Shown here: one piece after another, positions 27,581 through 37,328 of the stretch
Numbering within the stretch: the first letter of the stretch is position 1
Layout of the letters: every line of letters starts with the position of its first letter
Origin: Aliivibrio fischeri
Lineage (GTDB): Bacteria > Pseudomonadota > Gammaproteobacteria > Enterobacterales > Vibrionaceae
DNA: 64,000 nucleotides
Direction: 5' to 3'
NCBI RefSeq assembly: GCF_009727955.1
Contig: NZ_WOBR01000010.1
Location: 1 to 64,000 of the forward strand
Made by a program: the position numbers and the translations under genes
Notes under the pieces: generated by a model
The model's input: the letters and a program-made list of their open reading frames with translations, nothing else
Told to the model about the DNA's origin: nothing
The model's database searches: none

Positions 27581-28363
27581 TTATAATACTTCATCACTAT
27601 TAATTGTTTCATAAAGTTCTTTTAACAAACCTGATTCAATATTAATCAAGCCATCAGATAAATGTATATAATTACCTTCAGTTACATTTAGCAATATATT
27701 CTTTCTGATATCTTCACTTTCTTTTGACTCTTTATTTTGAAAATGAAAATGTTGTATTTTCTCATAAACCATTTCTGAAACCTGATCAATTTGTTCTTGG
27801 GTTAAACAAACTCGAGACATTCCTACTTCTGGTCTTTTTGCTTGTGATAATACTTCAAGCCTCAACTTCTCTGTAAACAGAGTATCTAATTTAGAACCTT
27901 CAAAAAAAGTATAATATGGAGGAGTAAGAAAACATGGTGAACCATCACTTTTTAGCTCAACCAAACCCATAATCTCCAATGCTCTCAAATAGATATAAAC
28001 ACTCTGCTCATTCAGGTGATTCTCATTAGCCACCTCTTTTACATCTCTACCTTTAACGTGAATTTCATAGAAAAAATCATAGAGATAAGGGTGATTATAA
28101 AAGATTTCATCAAGAACTTCGGTTCTCGTTCCCTCTTCTTTATTGTGAATATCACGTGCAATTTGCGAAAGCTCTTCTAGATTGGTATTTAATACGGTAG
28201 CGTATTCCATTAATTTATCAATACCAATTGAATTACTATGAAAATGTCTTTTTAATGTCGAAATAGGTACATTTACTTTTAATGACAATTCATTATAAGT
28301 AAGATCATTTTCTTTTAATTTAACTCGTAATGCATTTAATAATAAACTAGCACAAAATCCCAT
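27581..28363 (-). CDS. Cro/C1-type helix-turn-helix regulator
   Basis: Start at ATG 28363 with AAGGAAGTGGTT upstream; about 260 residues. The N-terminal HTH (about 12-65: LKENDLTYNELSLKVNVPISTLKRHFHSN) is Cro/C1-like. A second winged-helix-like part (about 95-160: KGRDVKEVANENHLNEQSVYIYLRALEIMGLVEL) follows, then an alpha-helical C-terminus. Divergent from the outer-membrane protein gene at 28611, with about 240 bp between, so it may control the OMP-metalloprotease pair. Target unknown. Confidence 0.75.
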   Translation of the reverse strand: MGFCASLLLNALRVKLKENDLTYNELSLKVNVPISTLKRHFHSNSIGIDKLMEYATVLNTNLEELSQIARDIHNKEEGTRTEVLDEIFYNHPYLYDFFYEIHVKGRDVKEVANENHLNEQSVYIYLRALEIMGLVELKSDGSPCFLTPPYYTFFEGSKLDTLFTEKLRLEVLSQAKRPEVGMSRVCLTQEQIDQVSEMVYEKIQHFHFQNKESKESEDIRKNILLNVTEGNYIHLSDGLINIESGLLKELYETINSDEVL

Positions 28364-28610
28364 AACCACTTCCTTGATGTTATTTATTATTTTTCAATTT
28401 ACTTTATATCATTCTAAATTACTAGCTCGGTTTCATTTTTTGAAGTGAAGCAACTCATAAATTAAAACCCTCTTAGTTATAAAACTGTAATCATTGCACC
28501 ACTTTCGCGCAAAGGTTACAAATATGTAACAACGTCAATTTAATGACAAATAATAATCACAACGTCAGTTATCGCTCATGATGAGCACTTTATCGACATG
28601 GAAGTCATAT

Positions 28611-29471
28611 ATGCGGACAAAACTATTAAAACAGTCAGCACTATCGAGCTTCATTTTTTGTACTTCAGCACTAGTTCACAATGCTTTTGCTGAAGATGCA
28701 AACAAAGAAGAAATACCTGCTGAACCCACAGAGCTAGAACAAGACTCAAATTTAAAATGGGGCGGATCATTAAGCCTTGGTTATGACAGTAATCTTTATT
28801 CGGCTTCTGATTACCGCTCAAGCCGTGCAATTTCATTTCATGGTTCACTTTATTTGGCATTCTGGGAGCACTACTCTCTTTATTCCAATACAGGCGGCTA
28901 TCGTACATTACAAAATGCTGAAGGATTCTATTCTACAGATACTGTTGTTGGTCTATCTCGCTCATCACTGCTCACTTTTGGCGATACTGGACGTATGTCT
29001 ATCAGTGGTCAATTTTCAATCCCAACATCACAAGCGTCTCAAGATAGTTTTCTTAATACCGCTTTTCGTATACAGACCCCATTTACTTTCAAGTTAGCGG
29101 ACGTTGGTTTCCTTATTGCACCTCGCGTTCGTAAAAACTTTCACCAGTACACTACCTCACCATCAGGCAACGTAAATATATCGTGGGGATTATCTTTATT
29201 ATTAGGAGCAAATTATAACTATGGCGATGCTTTCTTCTCAGTATCGGCATTAGGAGGAACCTCTATCAACTATAACGGTCGCTGGGCAGATGGTTACAGC
29301 TATGGTGGTAACGTCAGCGCCGGTTATAACCTTTTAGAGGACCTTTCTATTTCATTAACACTGGCTTCTTCCGGTGTATATACAGATGCAGCACAAGGAA
29401 CATTAGGCAGCTTTGATCTTTTTGATGAAGCAAAAGCAACCTACTCGCTTGGCATGACTTATTCATTTTAG
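28611..29471 (+). CDS. Outer-membrane beta-barrel protein
   Basis: Start at MRTKLLKQSALSSFIF (28611; GGAAG upstream) gives a signal peptide ending near VHNAFA. About 286 residues. The mature protein has amphipathic strands rich in aromatic and Gly residues (WGGSLSLGYDSNLYS, AISFHGSLYLAFWEHYSLYS) and ends with ATYSLGMTYSF, the C-terminal Phe strand expected for BAM-dependent barrels. It is 33 nt upstream of the giant metalloprotease gene and probably its operon partner. Substrate unknown. Confidence 0.8.
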   Translation: MRTKLLKQSALSSFIFCTSALVHNAFAEDANKEEIPAEPTELEQDSNLKWGGSLSLGYDSNLYSASDYRSSRAISFHGSLYLAFWEHYSLYSNTGGYRTLQNAEGFYSTDTVVGLSRSSLLTFGDTGRMSISGQFSIPTSQASQDSFLNTAFRIQTPFTFKLADVGFLIAPRVRKNFHQYTTSPSGNVNISWGLSLLLGANYNYGDAFFSVSALGGTSINYNGRWADGYSYGGNVSAGYNLLEDLSISLTLASSGVYTDAAQGTLGSFDLFDEAKATYSLGMTYSF

Positions 29472-29503
29472 GGATAAAATAATAAAAACAGGATGTGAAC
29501 AAT

Positions 29504-32500
29504 ATGACATATAAAAAGCTTACATTAGCTGCAGCGGTAACCGTTGCACTCACTGGTTGTGCGCCAGAAGAACAAGAATATGACACTCTTGATAAAGACC
29601 TTACTGAAGTTAAAGTACAAGATTTGCGTGTTGAAGGCCGCTGGTTTTATGCTCCAACTACCGGAGCTGCACCTCGCTTTGCTGTAACTCAATTTCCATT
29701 TTTACAAGGTATGGGACGTTATGTTGAGCTTTGCTTTTCAGATGAAGGCTTAGAAGTTCGTGGCTATGACAATAATAACCCTGATCTTTTATTACCAAAA
29801 GATAAAAACGGCTTCTGTTTACCGCAAGATGAAAGCAATATCGGCTCTGATGACCAAGTTAACTTTCCTCATGTTATGACCATCCCTGGTAGTTATGCGA
29901 AATACCAATGTCGCGAAGATAACTACGGAGATTGTACTAACGTCGAAGAAAAAGATTCAGATCCAAACCTTGGCAACACCACTTTTAGAAACAATACCCA
30001 CTTTACGCCAAGCCCTGAATCAACATTAGTGAGTGATTTAAACTGGGACGAACTCTATGGCACTAAAGATGGATTAACACCACAAGGATCACCAGAAGTG
30101 ATCTCTTGGGAGTTTGACCCTAATAAAGGCGTATTAAACTTTGAACTTGAACAAACATTTAAGATTAATTTTTCTAAATTATCGCGTTATATGGATTGGT
30201 CAGCAATGGAAGAAGAGTTGGCTAAAGGCTCATTTAAGTCCCGCTTCTATTACTCCCTTGTACATGAAAGTCACATAGCATCAGAAAATTATCAACCTGT
30301 CTTATATCCGGTGAATGATGAGAATGACATTGGTTTCTTTACCACAACAACAAAAGTAAGAGATCCAATCACTAACAAATACGATGCTGTCACTTATTTG
30401 AACCGTTTTAATCCAGCTCAAGGATCAATCAAATATTACTTATCAGATAACTTTTTTGAAGAGAAAAATAAGCTTTTCTTAGACTCGACGATCAAGACCG
30501 TTAATAAAATGAACGAAACTCTTCGTTTACTTGAACCAAACTCAAACAAACCTATGATTGAGATTGTTAATAAGTCAGAAGGAATGGGAATTCATCCGGG
30601 TGATCTTCGCTATAACGTCATTAATCTCGTCGATGAACCGCTTGATAACGGGTTACTTGGTTATGGCCCATCTATTGCGCACCCGAGAACTGGTGAGATC
30701 ATTAAAGCACACGTAAACCAATATTCTGGCGTTGCACGCCGTGGTGTTCCATTTTATTGGGATAATATGGCGCGACTGTATAACCGTGGACAACTTGAGA
30801 TGAATGGCTTAGTTGCGGAAGAGTCAGCATCTGCACAATCAAGATCAGAACTTCAAACTAATAGAGCCGTCTCTGAATCGCTTTACGCCAATCACAATCA
30901 ACATGCTCATAATACAACTTCCATTTCAATTAATGAAGAAACAGCAATTGAGTTTTTAGCCCAACAAAGCTTAAAACAAAAATTGGCGCAAGGTCCAACG
31001 ATATTGAAACCTGTCAATGATGACATGGATCTTGAAGATATTGTTCGAGCAGAAGAGGAGCGTCTTGCATTTTGGAGTGAAAACAACGCCTACCCTATTG
31101 AAGCGTCATGGGTGTCGTCTTCAAGTAAAGCCGTTATTGATAACTTACCTCTTGTTGACGAAGGTTACTTTACGAATATTACGGATCCAGAAACCGGTAT
31201 TGTTACTAAAACGCTAAAACCATGGGCTTTACTGCCAGACCATCTTCAGACGGTTGCAGCAGATGCCATCACCGTAACAACCTATGCGAACACTTTAGTT
31301 CATGAAATTGGTCATAATGTAGGTTTACGTCATAACTTTAAAGGCTCAAATGACATTGATAACTACTTATCAAAAACACAATCTAAACTACTTGGCTTAA
31401 GCAACGTTCCAGCGTACAGCTCAACAATGGATTACGCACCAAGTATGCTTGATGAAATCCCAACTTGGGGTCTATATGACTTAGCTGCATTTAAATTTGC
31501 ATACGCTCGTAAACTTGATCTTGTTGAAGCATCACCGATGAGCGCTGAACAACGGGCGTCTGAAGGTGGTGAAGCTGCATATGCTAACTCTTTCTACAGT
31601 CAATACGGTGCAACCGCTGAAAATGAATCTCTTATGGTTTGTACAGAACAATCACAAGTACTTGATGAACAAGGCCAAGCAACAGGACAATCAAACTACA
31701 CCTGTGATTTCTCTCGTTTAGATACTGCAGCACTAAATGGCAATCCACTTGCTGAACATGGTGTAGTTTACTACCTAGATGACATACTCGGTTTCACTCG
31801 TAAGTCTTATGCTTTCTGTACCGATGGTAATGTTTCTGGCAATAGCGATTGTAACCGTTTTGATGAAGGGACAAACCTACAAGAAATTGCCACTTACAAA
31901 TGGCAGCAATACTTAGACAGCTACGACTCACGAAATGCTGGGCTATATAATGATGGGCTTTATAATTCTAATTACCCATCTTATATTATTCGTCGCTTCC
32001 GTGAAATGAACACAATACGTGACATGATTGAAGACAATGAGCGTGTCGACCAACTATTTCACGATTATGGTGACGCATCACCTGCAAATAAGCCGACCGA
32101 ATTTTTACAAATGGTTGCAGCCAATCCGAGTACCTGTGTTTATTCAGAAGATAGAGATGAAAGAGCTGGTAATTCGTGGTTATGTGATTATGCCTTTGGT
32201 GCGAAAAAAGCTTCTGAATTTTTCTTAGATGTATTACGTACACCAGAAACGCAATGTATTATCACTGACCGTTCGGGAACTATGCGCAGTATTTCTCTTG
32301 GTGAGGCATTAACAGCACAAAGTTATACTATTCCAAGTGAATACGATATTACTCGTGCAGATTGTTTCGATGAGGTTGCTACTCCAATTCTTGAATCTTT
32401 ATATGGAGCAACTGAAATTCATGCCAAATCAATTAACTCTAAGTTCTTAAACTCGGTAGGTTCGTTTGACCCATCAAACCCGTATTCAAATGCAGTTTCT

Positions 32501-33595
32501 GTATTAGGTATGTGGCCAGATAAAGGATTAGCAAGTTACCAATTGGCTCGTCGTTTCTCTTTCCGTTACACAGATGAAACTGCGTTTGCTTCTTTACTCG
32601 ACTTACCTGGGGTTAAAGCCGAGTACGATGCCATTATGGCGCACATTGTTGCAAAAGAACCACTAGCCAATGCCGTTGAGTTTGTTGATAGAGCTGGTGC
32701 ACCTTATGAACCAACCATCGATGTTAACTTACACGTTTCACAACTGGTAGAAGCACTACCACCAATGCCACGCGGTATCGAATCATTCTATGGTTTAACT
32801 CGCACTGGTAGAACCGATATGTCGAGCATGATTGTGTATATGGGTACTCGACAAATGCTGACTTCTGATTATAAATTTGCAGAAACAGCCCTACAGCAAC
32901 GTAACAGCTTAACAAAACAGCTTGATCAATATGGTTTGCTTGGCGGTGATGGATTAACGGTTTCAATTGGAGGCATTAATTACACCATCACTAAGGACAA
33001 TACACTAGCGAATCGTGTTGCTTCAAAACTGTTTACAAGTGAAGGTTACACAGCAAAAATTGCACTAGACAATACATCAGCTGAAACATTAACGAATATT
33101 CTTAATGCATGGCAACCAGTAGCAGGGTTTAAATCATCGTTCCATACGCCAATTCTTGCCCTTGATGCACCATTTATTGAATTGATCATTAATTCATATA
33201 AAGCACAAATTGCCTCTGGTGAGATTGATTTAAGCAATGGTATGAACAACCAGATCTTTAACGCAGTTATTAACGGGGTTCTATCACAACCTGATGTTAC
33301 TTATAACCCAGAGACCGGTACCGTTACATCGAATACAGGTAAAGAGCACAGTATAAGCAATGTAATTTCTATCATTGATTATACAATGGCATACGTAAAT
33401 GCTGGACTTGATCCAACACTTCTTACGGCAAGCTATGCCCTATACGACGGCTTTACTGGAGCAGAATCGACCAATCAGTTTGCTTGGACGCTCACATTAG
33501 AAATGATTAAAGCCTATCAATCGGGTGATTATACAAACATGGTTGGCGAACATTACGAAGCACTTCGTAGACTCCCAGTACATAAAATTTATTAA
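29504..33595 (+). CDS. Very large zinc metalloprotease lipoprotein
   Basis: Start at MTYKKLTLAAAV (29504; CAGGA upstream); about 1363 residues. The lipobox LTGC puts the mature Cys at about 19. The zinc site HEIGHNVGLRH is at residues 600-610 (HExxHxxGxxH, metzincin-like), followed by STMDYAPSMLDEIPTWGLYDLAAFKFAY, the Met-turn-like and C-terminal pattern of bacterial DUF4953/DUF5117-type zinc proteases. Many Cys in the second half may form disulfides. Probably anchored in the outer membrane. Substrate unknown; the preceding barrel gene and the divergent regulator may belong to the same system. Confidence 0.85.
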   Translation: MTYKKLTLAAAVTVALTGCAPEEQEYDTLDKDLTEVKVQDLRVEGRWFYAPTTGAAPRFAVTQFPFLQGMGRYVELCFSDEGLEVRGYDNNNPDLLLPKDKNGFCLPQDESNIGSDDQVNFPHVMTIPGSYAKYQCREDNYGDCTNVEEKDSDPNLGNTTFRNNTHFTPSPESTLVSDLNWDELYGTKDGLTPQGSPEVISWEFDPNKGVLNFELEQTFKINFSKLSRYMDWSAMEEELAKGSFKSRFYYSLVHESHIASENYQPVLYPVNDENDIGFFTTTTKVRDPITNKYDAVTYLNRFNPAQGSIKYYLSDNFFEEKNKLFLDSTIKTVNKMNETLRLLEPNSNKPMIEIVNKSEGMGIHPGDLRYNVINLVDEPLDNGLLGYGPSIAHPRTGEIIKAHVNQYSGVARRGVPFYWDNMARLYNRGQLEMNGLVAEESASAQSRSELQTNRAVSESLYANHNQHAHNTTSISINEETAIEFLAQQSLKQKLAQGPTILKPVNDDMDLEDIVRAEEERLAFWSENNAYPIEASWVSSSSKAVIDNLPLVDEGYFTNITDPETGIVTKTLKPWALLPDHLQTVAADAITVTTYANTLVHEIGHNVGLRHNFKGSNDIDNYLSKTQSKLLGLSNVPAYSSTMDYAPSMLDEIPTWGLYDLAAFKFAYARKLDLVEASPMSAEQRASEGGEAAYANSFYSQYGATAENESLMVCTEQSQVLDEQGQATGQSNYTCDFSRLDTAALNGNPLAEHGVVYYLDDILGFTRKSYAFCTDGNVSGNSDCNRFDEGTNLQEIATYKWQQYLDSYDSRNAGLYNDGLYNSNYPSYIIRRFREMNTIRDMIEDNERVDQLFHDYGDASPANKPTEFLQMVAANPSTCVYSEDRDERAGNSWLCDYAFGAKKASEFFLDVLRTPETQCIITDRSGTMRSISLGEALTAQSYTIPSEYDITRADCFDEVATPILESLYGATEIHAKSINSKFLNSVGSFDPSNPYSNAVSVLGMWPDKGLASYQLARRFSFRYTDETAFASLLDLPGVKAEYDAIMAHIVAKEPLANAVEFVDRAGAPYEPTIDVNLHVSQLVEALPPMPRGIESFYGLTRTGRTDMSSMIVYMGTRQMLTSDYKFAETALQQRNSLTKQLDQYGLLGGDGLTVSIGGINYTITKDNTLANRVASKLFTSEGYTAKIALDNTSAETLTNILNAWQPVAGFKSSFHTPILALDAPFIELIINSYKAQIASGEIDLSNGMNNQIFNAVINGVLSQPDVTYNPETGTVTSNTGKEHSISNVISIIDYTMAYVNAGLDPTLLTASYALYDGFTGAESTNQFAWTLTLEMIKAYQSGDYTNMVGEHYEALRRLPVHKIY

Positions 33596-33605
33596 CCTCC
33601 CCAAT

Positions 33606-33634
33606 AAAAAAGCCAGCATAACCGCTGGCTTTTC
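33606..33634. terminator. Terminator between convergent genes
   Basis: AGCCAGC/GCTGGCT stem with A- and T-runs on its two sides, 10 bp after the metalloprotease stop and facing the reductase gene end. Confidence 0.85.
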
Positions 33635-33655
33635 TTTATCTCAAACATTAAGAAT

Positions 33656-34312
33656 CTAAAGAATGGTAATTACATCTTCAAATGCTTTGCGGGATTTAGG
33701 TAAAGAAGCATTGTAATCTTCGCTTGGATGATGATAACCAATGGCTAAAGCAACATGACATTCATACCCTTTTAATTCATCAGCAAAAATTTCACTGAGT
33801 AATTCAGGATCAATCCCTTCCATTGTTGTTGAATCAATGTTCAGTCTAGCTAATGTATGCAAAGCATTACCAAGAGCTAAATAAGCTTGAGGTTTCGTCC
33901 ATGCTTTATGCTCACCATTTTCATCGCAATTCAATTCTACAAACTTAAACGAAGCAAAAGCAGCTTCTTTTTGCTCTTCAGTAATACGCTTGTCAGCAAC
34001 CGCTTTAGATAAAACCACATCATAATCATCTCGTGTATACGAAAGCTTATTTGCAAATAAAATCACATGAGAACACGCTTTGATGTGAGGTTGATTAAAC
34101 TGGTGCATATTTGCAAATGAATCATGCATACGTTGCTTTGCTTCATCAGACTCAATCACAATGAACTTCCAAGGCTGTGAGTTAATTGAAGAAGCAGATA
34201 AACGCAGAGCCTCAAGTAAAACCGCTAAATCTTCTTGAGATACTTTCTTTGATGGGTCATATTTTTTTGATGTATAACGATTTTCAAGATCATGAATAAT
34301 TGGATGCGTCAT
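33656..34312 (-). CDS. Major NAD(P)H-flavin oxidoreductase FRase I (NfsB-type nitroreductase)
   Basis: Start at MTHPIIHDLENRYTSKKYD (34312) gives 218 residues. From memory the protein matches Vibrio fischeri FRase I almost residue for residue (LRLSASSINSQPWKFIVIES, FANKLSYTRDDYDVVLSKA). It is an FMN-dependent homodimer that reduces FMN with NAD(P)H; reduced FMN is the substrate of luciferase. Nitroreductase-fold residues SxxNSQPW are present. It is not next to lux genes in this window. The longer frame upstream has no ribosome binding site and is not used. Confidence 0.93.
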   Translation of the reverse strand: MTHPIIHDLENRYTSKKYDPSKKVSQEDLAVLLEALRLSASSINSQPWKFIVIESDEAKQRMHDSFANMHQFNQPHIKACSHVILFANKLSYTRDDYDVVLSKAVADKRITEEQKEAAFASFKFVELNCDENGEHKAWTKPQAYLALGNALHTLARLNIDSTTMEGIDPELLSEIFADELKGYECHVALAIGYHHPSEDYNASLPKSRKAFEDVITIL

Positions 34313-34401
34313 AATAATAAACCTTACTTGTTGAAATTTTAATCCACAGACATTCTTGTCTGCACAACTTATGATGTCAACAAGCAAGGCACACTCAATA
34401 T

Positions 34402-35721
34402 TTAATTTGCCATAGTGACACGGTTTCGTCCGTTATTCTTAGATTGATATAGAGCAGCATCGGCACGTTTGTATGCATCTGAAAACGTCGTGTCATCATC
34501 TACAACACCACCAATTGATACTGTTACATGCAGATCTGCAATTAACTCTTTTTCTATCTCTGCTCGTATTCTTTCGGCTTTTTCTTCTGAATTCGTAACG
34601 CTAACCGAGTCCAACAAAATGATAAACTCCTCTCCCCCCCAACGAATACAATAATCTTGATTACTTCTTACTGAGGCTAAAATACGTTGCGCAATTTGTT
34701 GAATAACTTCATCACCTTTCTTATGGCCATAGGTATCGTTAATTTGTTTGAAGTTGTCTATATCAATAATCAACAATGAAAATGCCTTCATTTTTTTTAG
34801 GCGTTTTTCATAAAAGTCACGACGATAAAACCCTGTCATCGTATCATATTGCAACAAAAACTTACTACGCTTTACATTATAACCAATTGCAAACAAAACT
34901 AAGGTAATGAATAACGAAGGAAAAATTATTTTCTTTATTAAATCAACAAGGTTTATCCCTAATGTAAATGGGTCTAACTCAGAACATGGGAGATAAGCCG
35001 ATTTTTGATATAAATTATTTTTGTTTTGACTGTTCACGACCATATTTTTGATCTTGTTATAGTGCTCTATTCTCTCATGTAAAAGTGATGCTTTAATATC
35101 AACGACTAACAGTGCATCTAAATGTCGTTTATTATAGATAGGATAATATATCGAGCGAATATTCTCACCCGTACCATCTTCTATGTACTTTTCCGTCAAC
35201 TTCAGGTTACAACCATAAAAAGATTGATAGGTTTGTTTTAAATTTTCATTATCTACAATGCGTGCGATAACGTTATCTTCCTCTATCTTCTCATAAAATT
35301 GCTCATAGCTATCTCTGATCGGATCTAAATGAAAATAACTCGATGGGTTCTGGAAGACAGCGATTGTCCATAAATTATCGCCAATGAGCTTCTCTAACTC
35401 AGTTCGTAATTTACTTATCCCTTCAGATAAAACCTTAACTTCTGTATCTCGAGTAACAACAACAGTGACATCATTCCTAAAATAACGCCCTTCATCTAAT
35501 GTGATAGCTGTTGCATTATTATAATAAGATGAGAAACGTCGACTTATCGAATAGACACTTTTGTAGTCATCTACAATTTCACGCTCTAATCGATTCACTG
35601 AAATGACATTGAAGAAAAAATAGCAAACTAAACAAACGCAAAAGATCAAAGTCCACATTTTCAAAATAATAAAAATATAGCTTTTTAATTGTGGCAACAT
35701 TAATCGTCTTAGCATTGTCAT
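34402..35721 (-). CDS. Membrane-bound diguanylate cyclase (GGDEF)
   Basis: Likely start at MTMLRRLMLPQLKS (35721); the open frame extends to 35847 without a clear ribosome site. About 439 residues. Transmembrane helix (about 15-38), a periplasmic sensor of about 230 residues, second helix (about 270-290), then GGDEF: LLIIDIDNFKQINDTYGHKKGDE and RWGGEEF, with active-site residues intact. The I-site position reads SNQD rather than RxxD, so product inhibition may be lacking. It makes cyclic di-GMP, favouring sessile behaviour. Stand-alone gene. Confidence 0.9.
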   Translation of the reverse strand: MTMLRRLMLPQLKSYIFIILKMWTLIFCVCLVCYFFFNVISVNRLEREIVDDYKSVYSISRRFSSYYNNATAITLDEGRYFRNDVTVVVTRDTEVKVLSEGISKLRTELEKLIGDNLWTIAVFQNPSSYFHLDPIRDSYEQFYEKIEEDNVIARIVDNENLKQTYQSFYGCNLKLTEKYIEDGTGENIRSIYYPIYNKRHLDALLVVDIKASLLHERIEHYNKIKNMVVNSQNKNNLYQKSAYLPCSELDPFTLGINLVDLIKKIIFPSLFITLVLFAIGYNVKRSKFLLQYDTMTGFYRRDFYEKRLKKMKAFSLLIIDIDNFKQINDTYGHKKGDEVIQQIAQRILASVRSNQDYCIRWGGEEFIILLDSVSVTNSEEKAERIRAEIEKELIADLHVTVSIGGVVDDDTTFSDAYKRADAALYQSKNNGRNRVTMAN

Positions 35722-36036
35722 TCTTTGAGTAGTAAAAGGTGCGAAATATATAGCAACAATAAAAGGAATCAATCTTTGTTTTTTATAAAGTGAGACATTG
35801 TCTCCAATTAGAGAAAACCTAACATAACCACCCACAAAAACATTCATTTAATTTATATAAACATAAAATTAATTCATTAAAACAACAATTAAAAACAAAA
35901 CTTACAACATAAGTTAAAATTCTCATCGAAACATCACGATACAAAAAAGCGCATTTTTTGTGATCTAAGTTGCCATTTTAGCTGAAAATGTATGCTAGGG
36001 TTTTAATGTATTGTTATCAAAAGGAGAGAAGTAATT

Positions 36037-36234
36037 ATGAAACCTGAATTTGTTTTTAAAGTACCTGAGGAGTTTGGTGCTACAGGTTTAGCAACAGCAG
36101 AGAAAGAAGCAGAGGCTTTATATTCTGAGTTACTAGGTAAAGGCGCAAGAAACATGACGGAAGTGAAAATAGAATTGAAAGATTCTAATGTCATTGGCAG
36201 CTGGGTTATTGATGGCGAAAGATACTTCATGTAA
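36037..36234 (+). CDS. Small hypothetical protein
   Basis: 65 residues with a strong ribosome binding site (AAAGGAGAGAAG). Sequence MKPEFVFKVPEEFGATGLATAEKEAEALYSELLGKG then a beta hairpin VKIELKDSNVIGSWVIDGERYFM. No transmembrane segment. Family not recognised. Alone, with a terminator-like hairpin after it. Confidence 0.75.
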   Translation: MKPEFVFKVPEEFGATGLATAEKEAEALYSELLGKGARNMTEVKIELKDSNVIGSWVIDGERYFM

Positions 36235-36250
36235 CTAATATAACTGTAGC

Positions 36251-36288
36251 AAAATGGACCTATTGTTTGATAGGTTCACCCATTTTTT
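36251..36288 (+). terminator. Probable terminator
   Basis: ACCTAT/ATAGGT stem extended by AAATGG/CCATTT across a small bulge, ending in six T. Confidence 0.6.
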
Positions 36289-36425
36289 AAAACCTCATAT
36301 CAAATACCGCTACACGCCCTATTGTTTCTTCATCGCTCACATTTCATATGTTTTTTATAATTTTATTTTAACAATGCCATTATTCATAATATAATGTGAA
36401 GCATCTCGCATAATTGACTTTATAT

Positions 36426-37136
36426 ATGTTTAAACGTGTAACATTTGGTTTCAGAATAAGAAAACAATTTAAAAACAATAGAGTAACTCTTCCTCCGAGG
36501 CTATCTCTATTCCAAAGAGTTAGGCTACCATCCTCGTTAAAAATAGAAGAAAACGTTGCGTTTCGTGCCGGCTATTTATTATGGAGTATGGGAGCATACT
36601 CGTATAGTTATAGTCAACTTGAAAGAAGTACAATCGTTGGACGTTACTGCTCAATCGCTAAAGATGTGACTATTTTAGGCTACCAACACCCTCTACATCG
36701 TTTTACGACAAGTACTGTAACCTATTCTAATGATGAGTTTGCACTATCTGGTTTACAACAAGGGTCATTAAAAGAAAATAAAGACTACGTTCCACACCCC
36801 ATCATCATTAAGAATGACGTTTGGATTGGAGCTAACGTAGTACTAAAACCAGGAATTACAATTGGTAATGGTGCTGTTATTGCCGCTAATGCAGTCGTAA
36901 CTAAAGATGTTCCTGACTACGCTATTGTTGGCGGGATCCCAAGTAAAATTATAAAGTACCGTTTCAAAGAAGAAGTGATTAACGACTTATTAGATATAAA
37001 ATGGTGGGAATATGACTTTTTAGACTTCCAATCTATCCCATTAGACTCTGATATTAATGACTTTATTCGAGATTTTAAACAGTTAGTTGATAGTAATAGC
37101 ATCAAAAAATACCATCCAAAAACGTTTACCATATAA
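36426..37136 (+). CDS. CatB-related left-handed beta-helix O-acetyltransferase
   Basis: Start at MFKRVTFGF (36426); the upstream frame begins with TTG. About 236 residues. Hexapeptide repeats (STIVGRYCSIAKDVTILGYQHP; IIIKNDVWIGANVVLKPGITIGNGAVIAANAVVTKDVPDYAIVGGIPSKII) are typical of the xenobiotic/CatB and polysaccharide O-acetyltransferase group, with the catalytic His in YQHPLHRF. Substrate could be an antibiotic or a surface sugar. Last native gene before the island, and AT-rich. Confidence 0.85.
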   Translation: MFKRVTFGFRIRKQFKNNRVTLPPRLSLFQRVRLPSSLKIEENVAFRAGYLLWSMGAYSYSYSQLERSTIVGRYCSIAKDVTILGYQHPLHRFTTSTVTYSNDEFALSGLQQGSLKENKDYVPHPIIIKNDVWIGANVVLKPGITIGNGAVIAANAVVTKDVPDYAIVGGIPSKIIKYRFKEEVINDLLDIKWWEYDFLDFQSIPLDSDINDFIRDFKQLVDSNSIKKYHPKTFTI

Positions 37137-37153
37137 TTTTATTCTACGTACAC

Positions 37154-37258
37154 AAAAAGGGCCGCAAACTGCGACCCTAACTTATCCATTATTTCAGAAA
37201 AAATGAGTTATCACTCTTTACCGCTTATTCTTTACCGAAAACGTTGTTCTCTTGCTCT
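37154..37258 (+). repeat. Island attachment repeat attL (displaced guaC 3' end)
   Basis: Direct repeat of 46098-46188. It contains the terminator GGGCCGCAAACTGCGACCCT (identical in both), the guaC tail and an 18-nt identical core ACGTTGTTCTCTTGCTCT (37241-37258 here, 46171-46188 at the right). On the minus strand it still encodes ENNVFGKE and a stop. This copy has about 14 extra bases, with TTTACC partly duplicated. Confidence 0.85.
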
Positions 37259-37328
37259 CATTTATTAGGACACCAAATTACTAACGCTTTTATGTGCTTT
37301 GTCAAACAACTCATTTAATTAAGGTTTC

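Noticed and set aside
31017-31217. Frames inside the metalloprotease gene and other long genes
   Set aside because: Shadows of strong coding genes in other frames.
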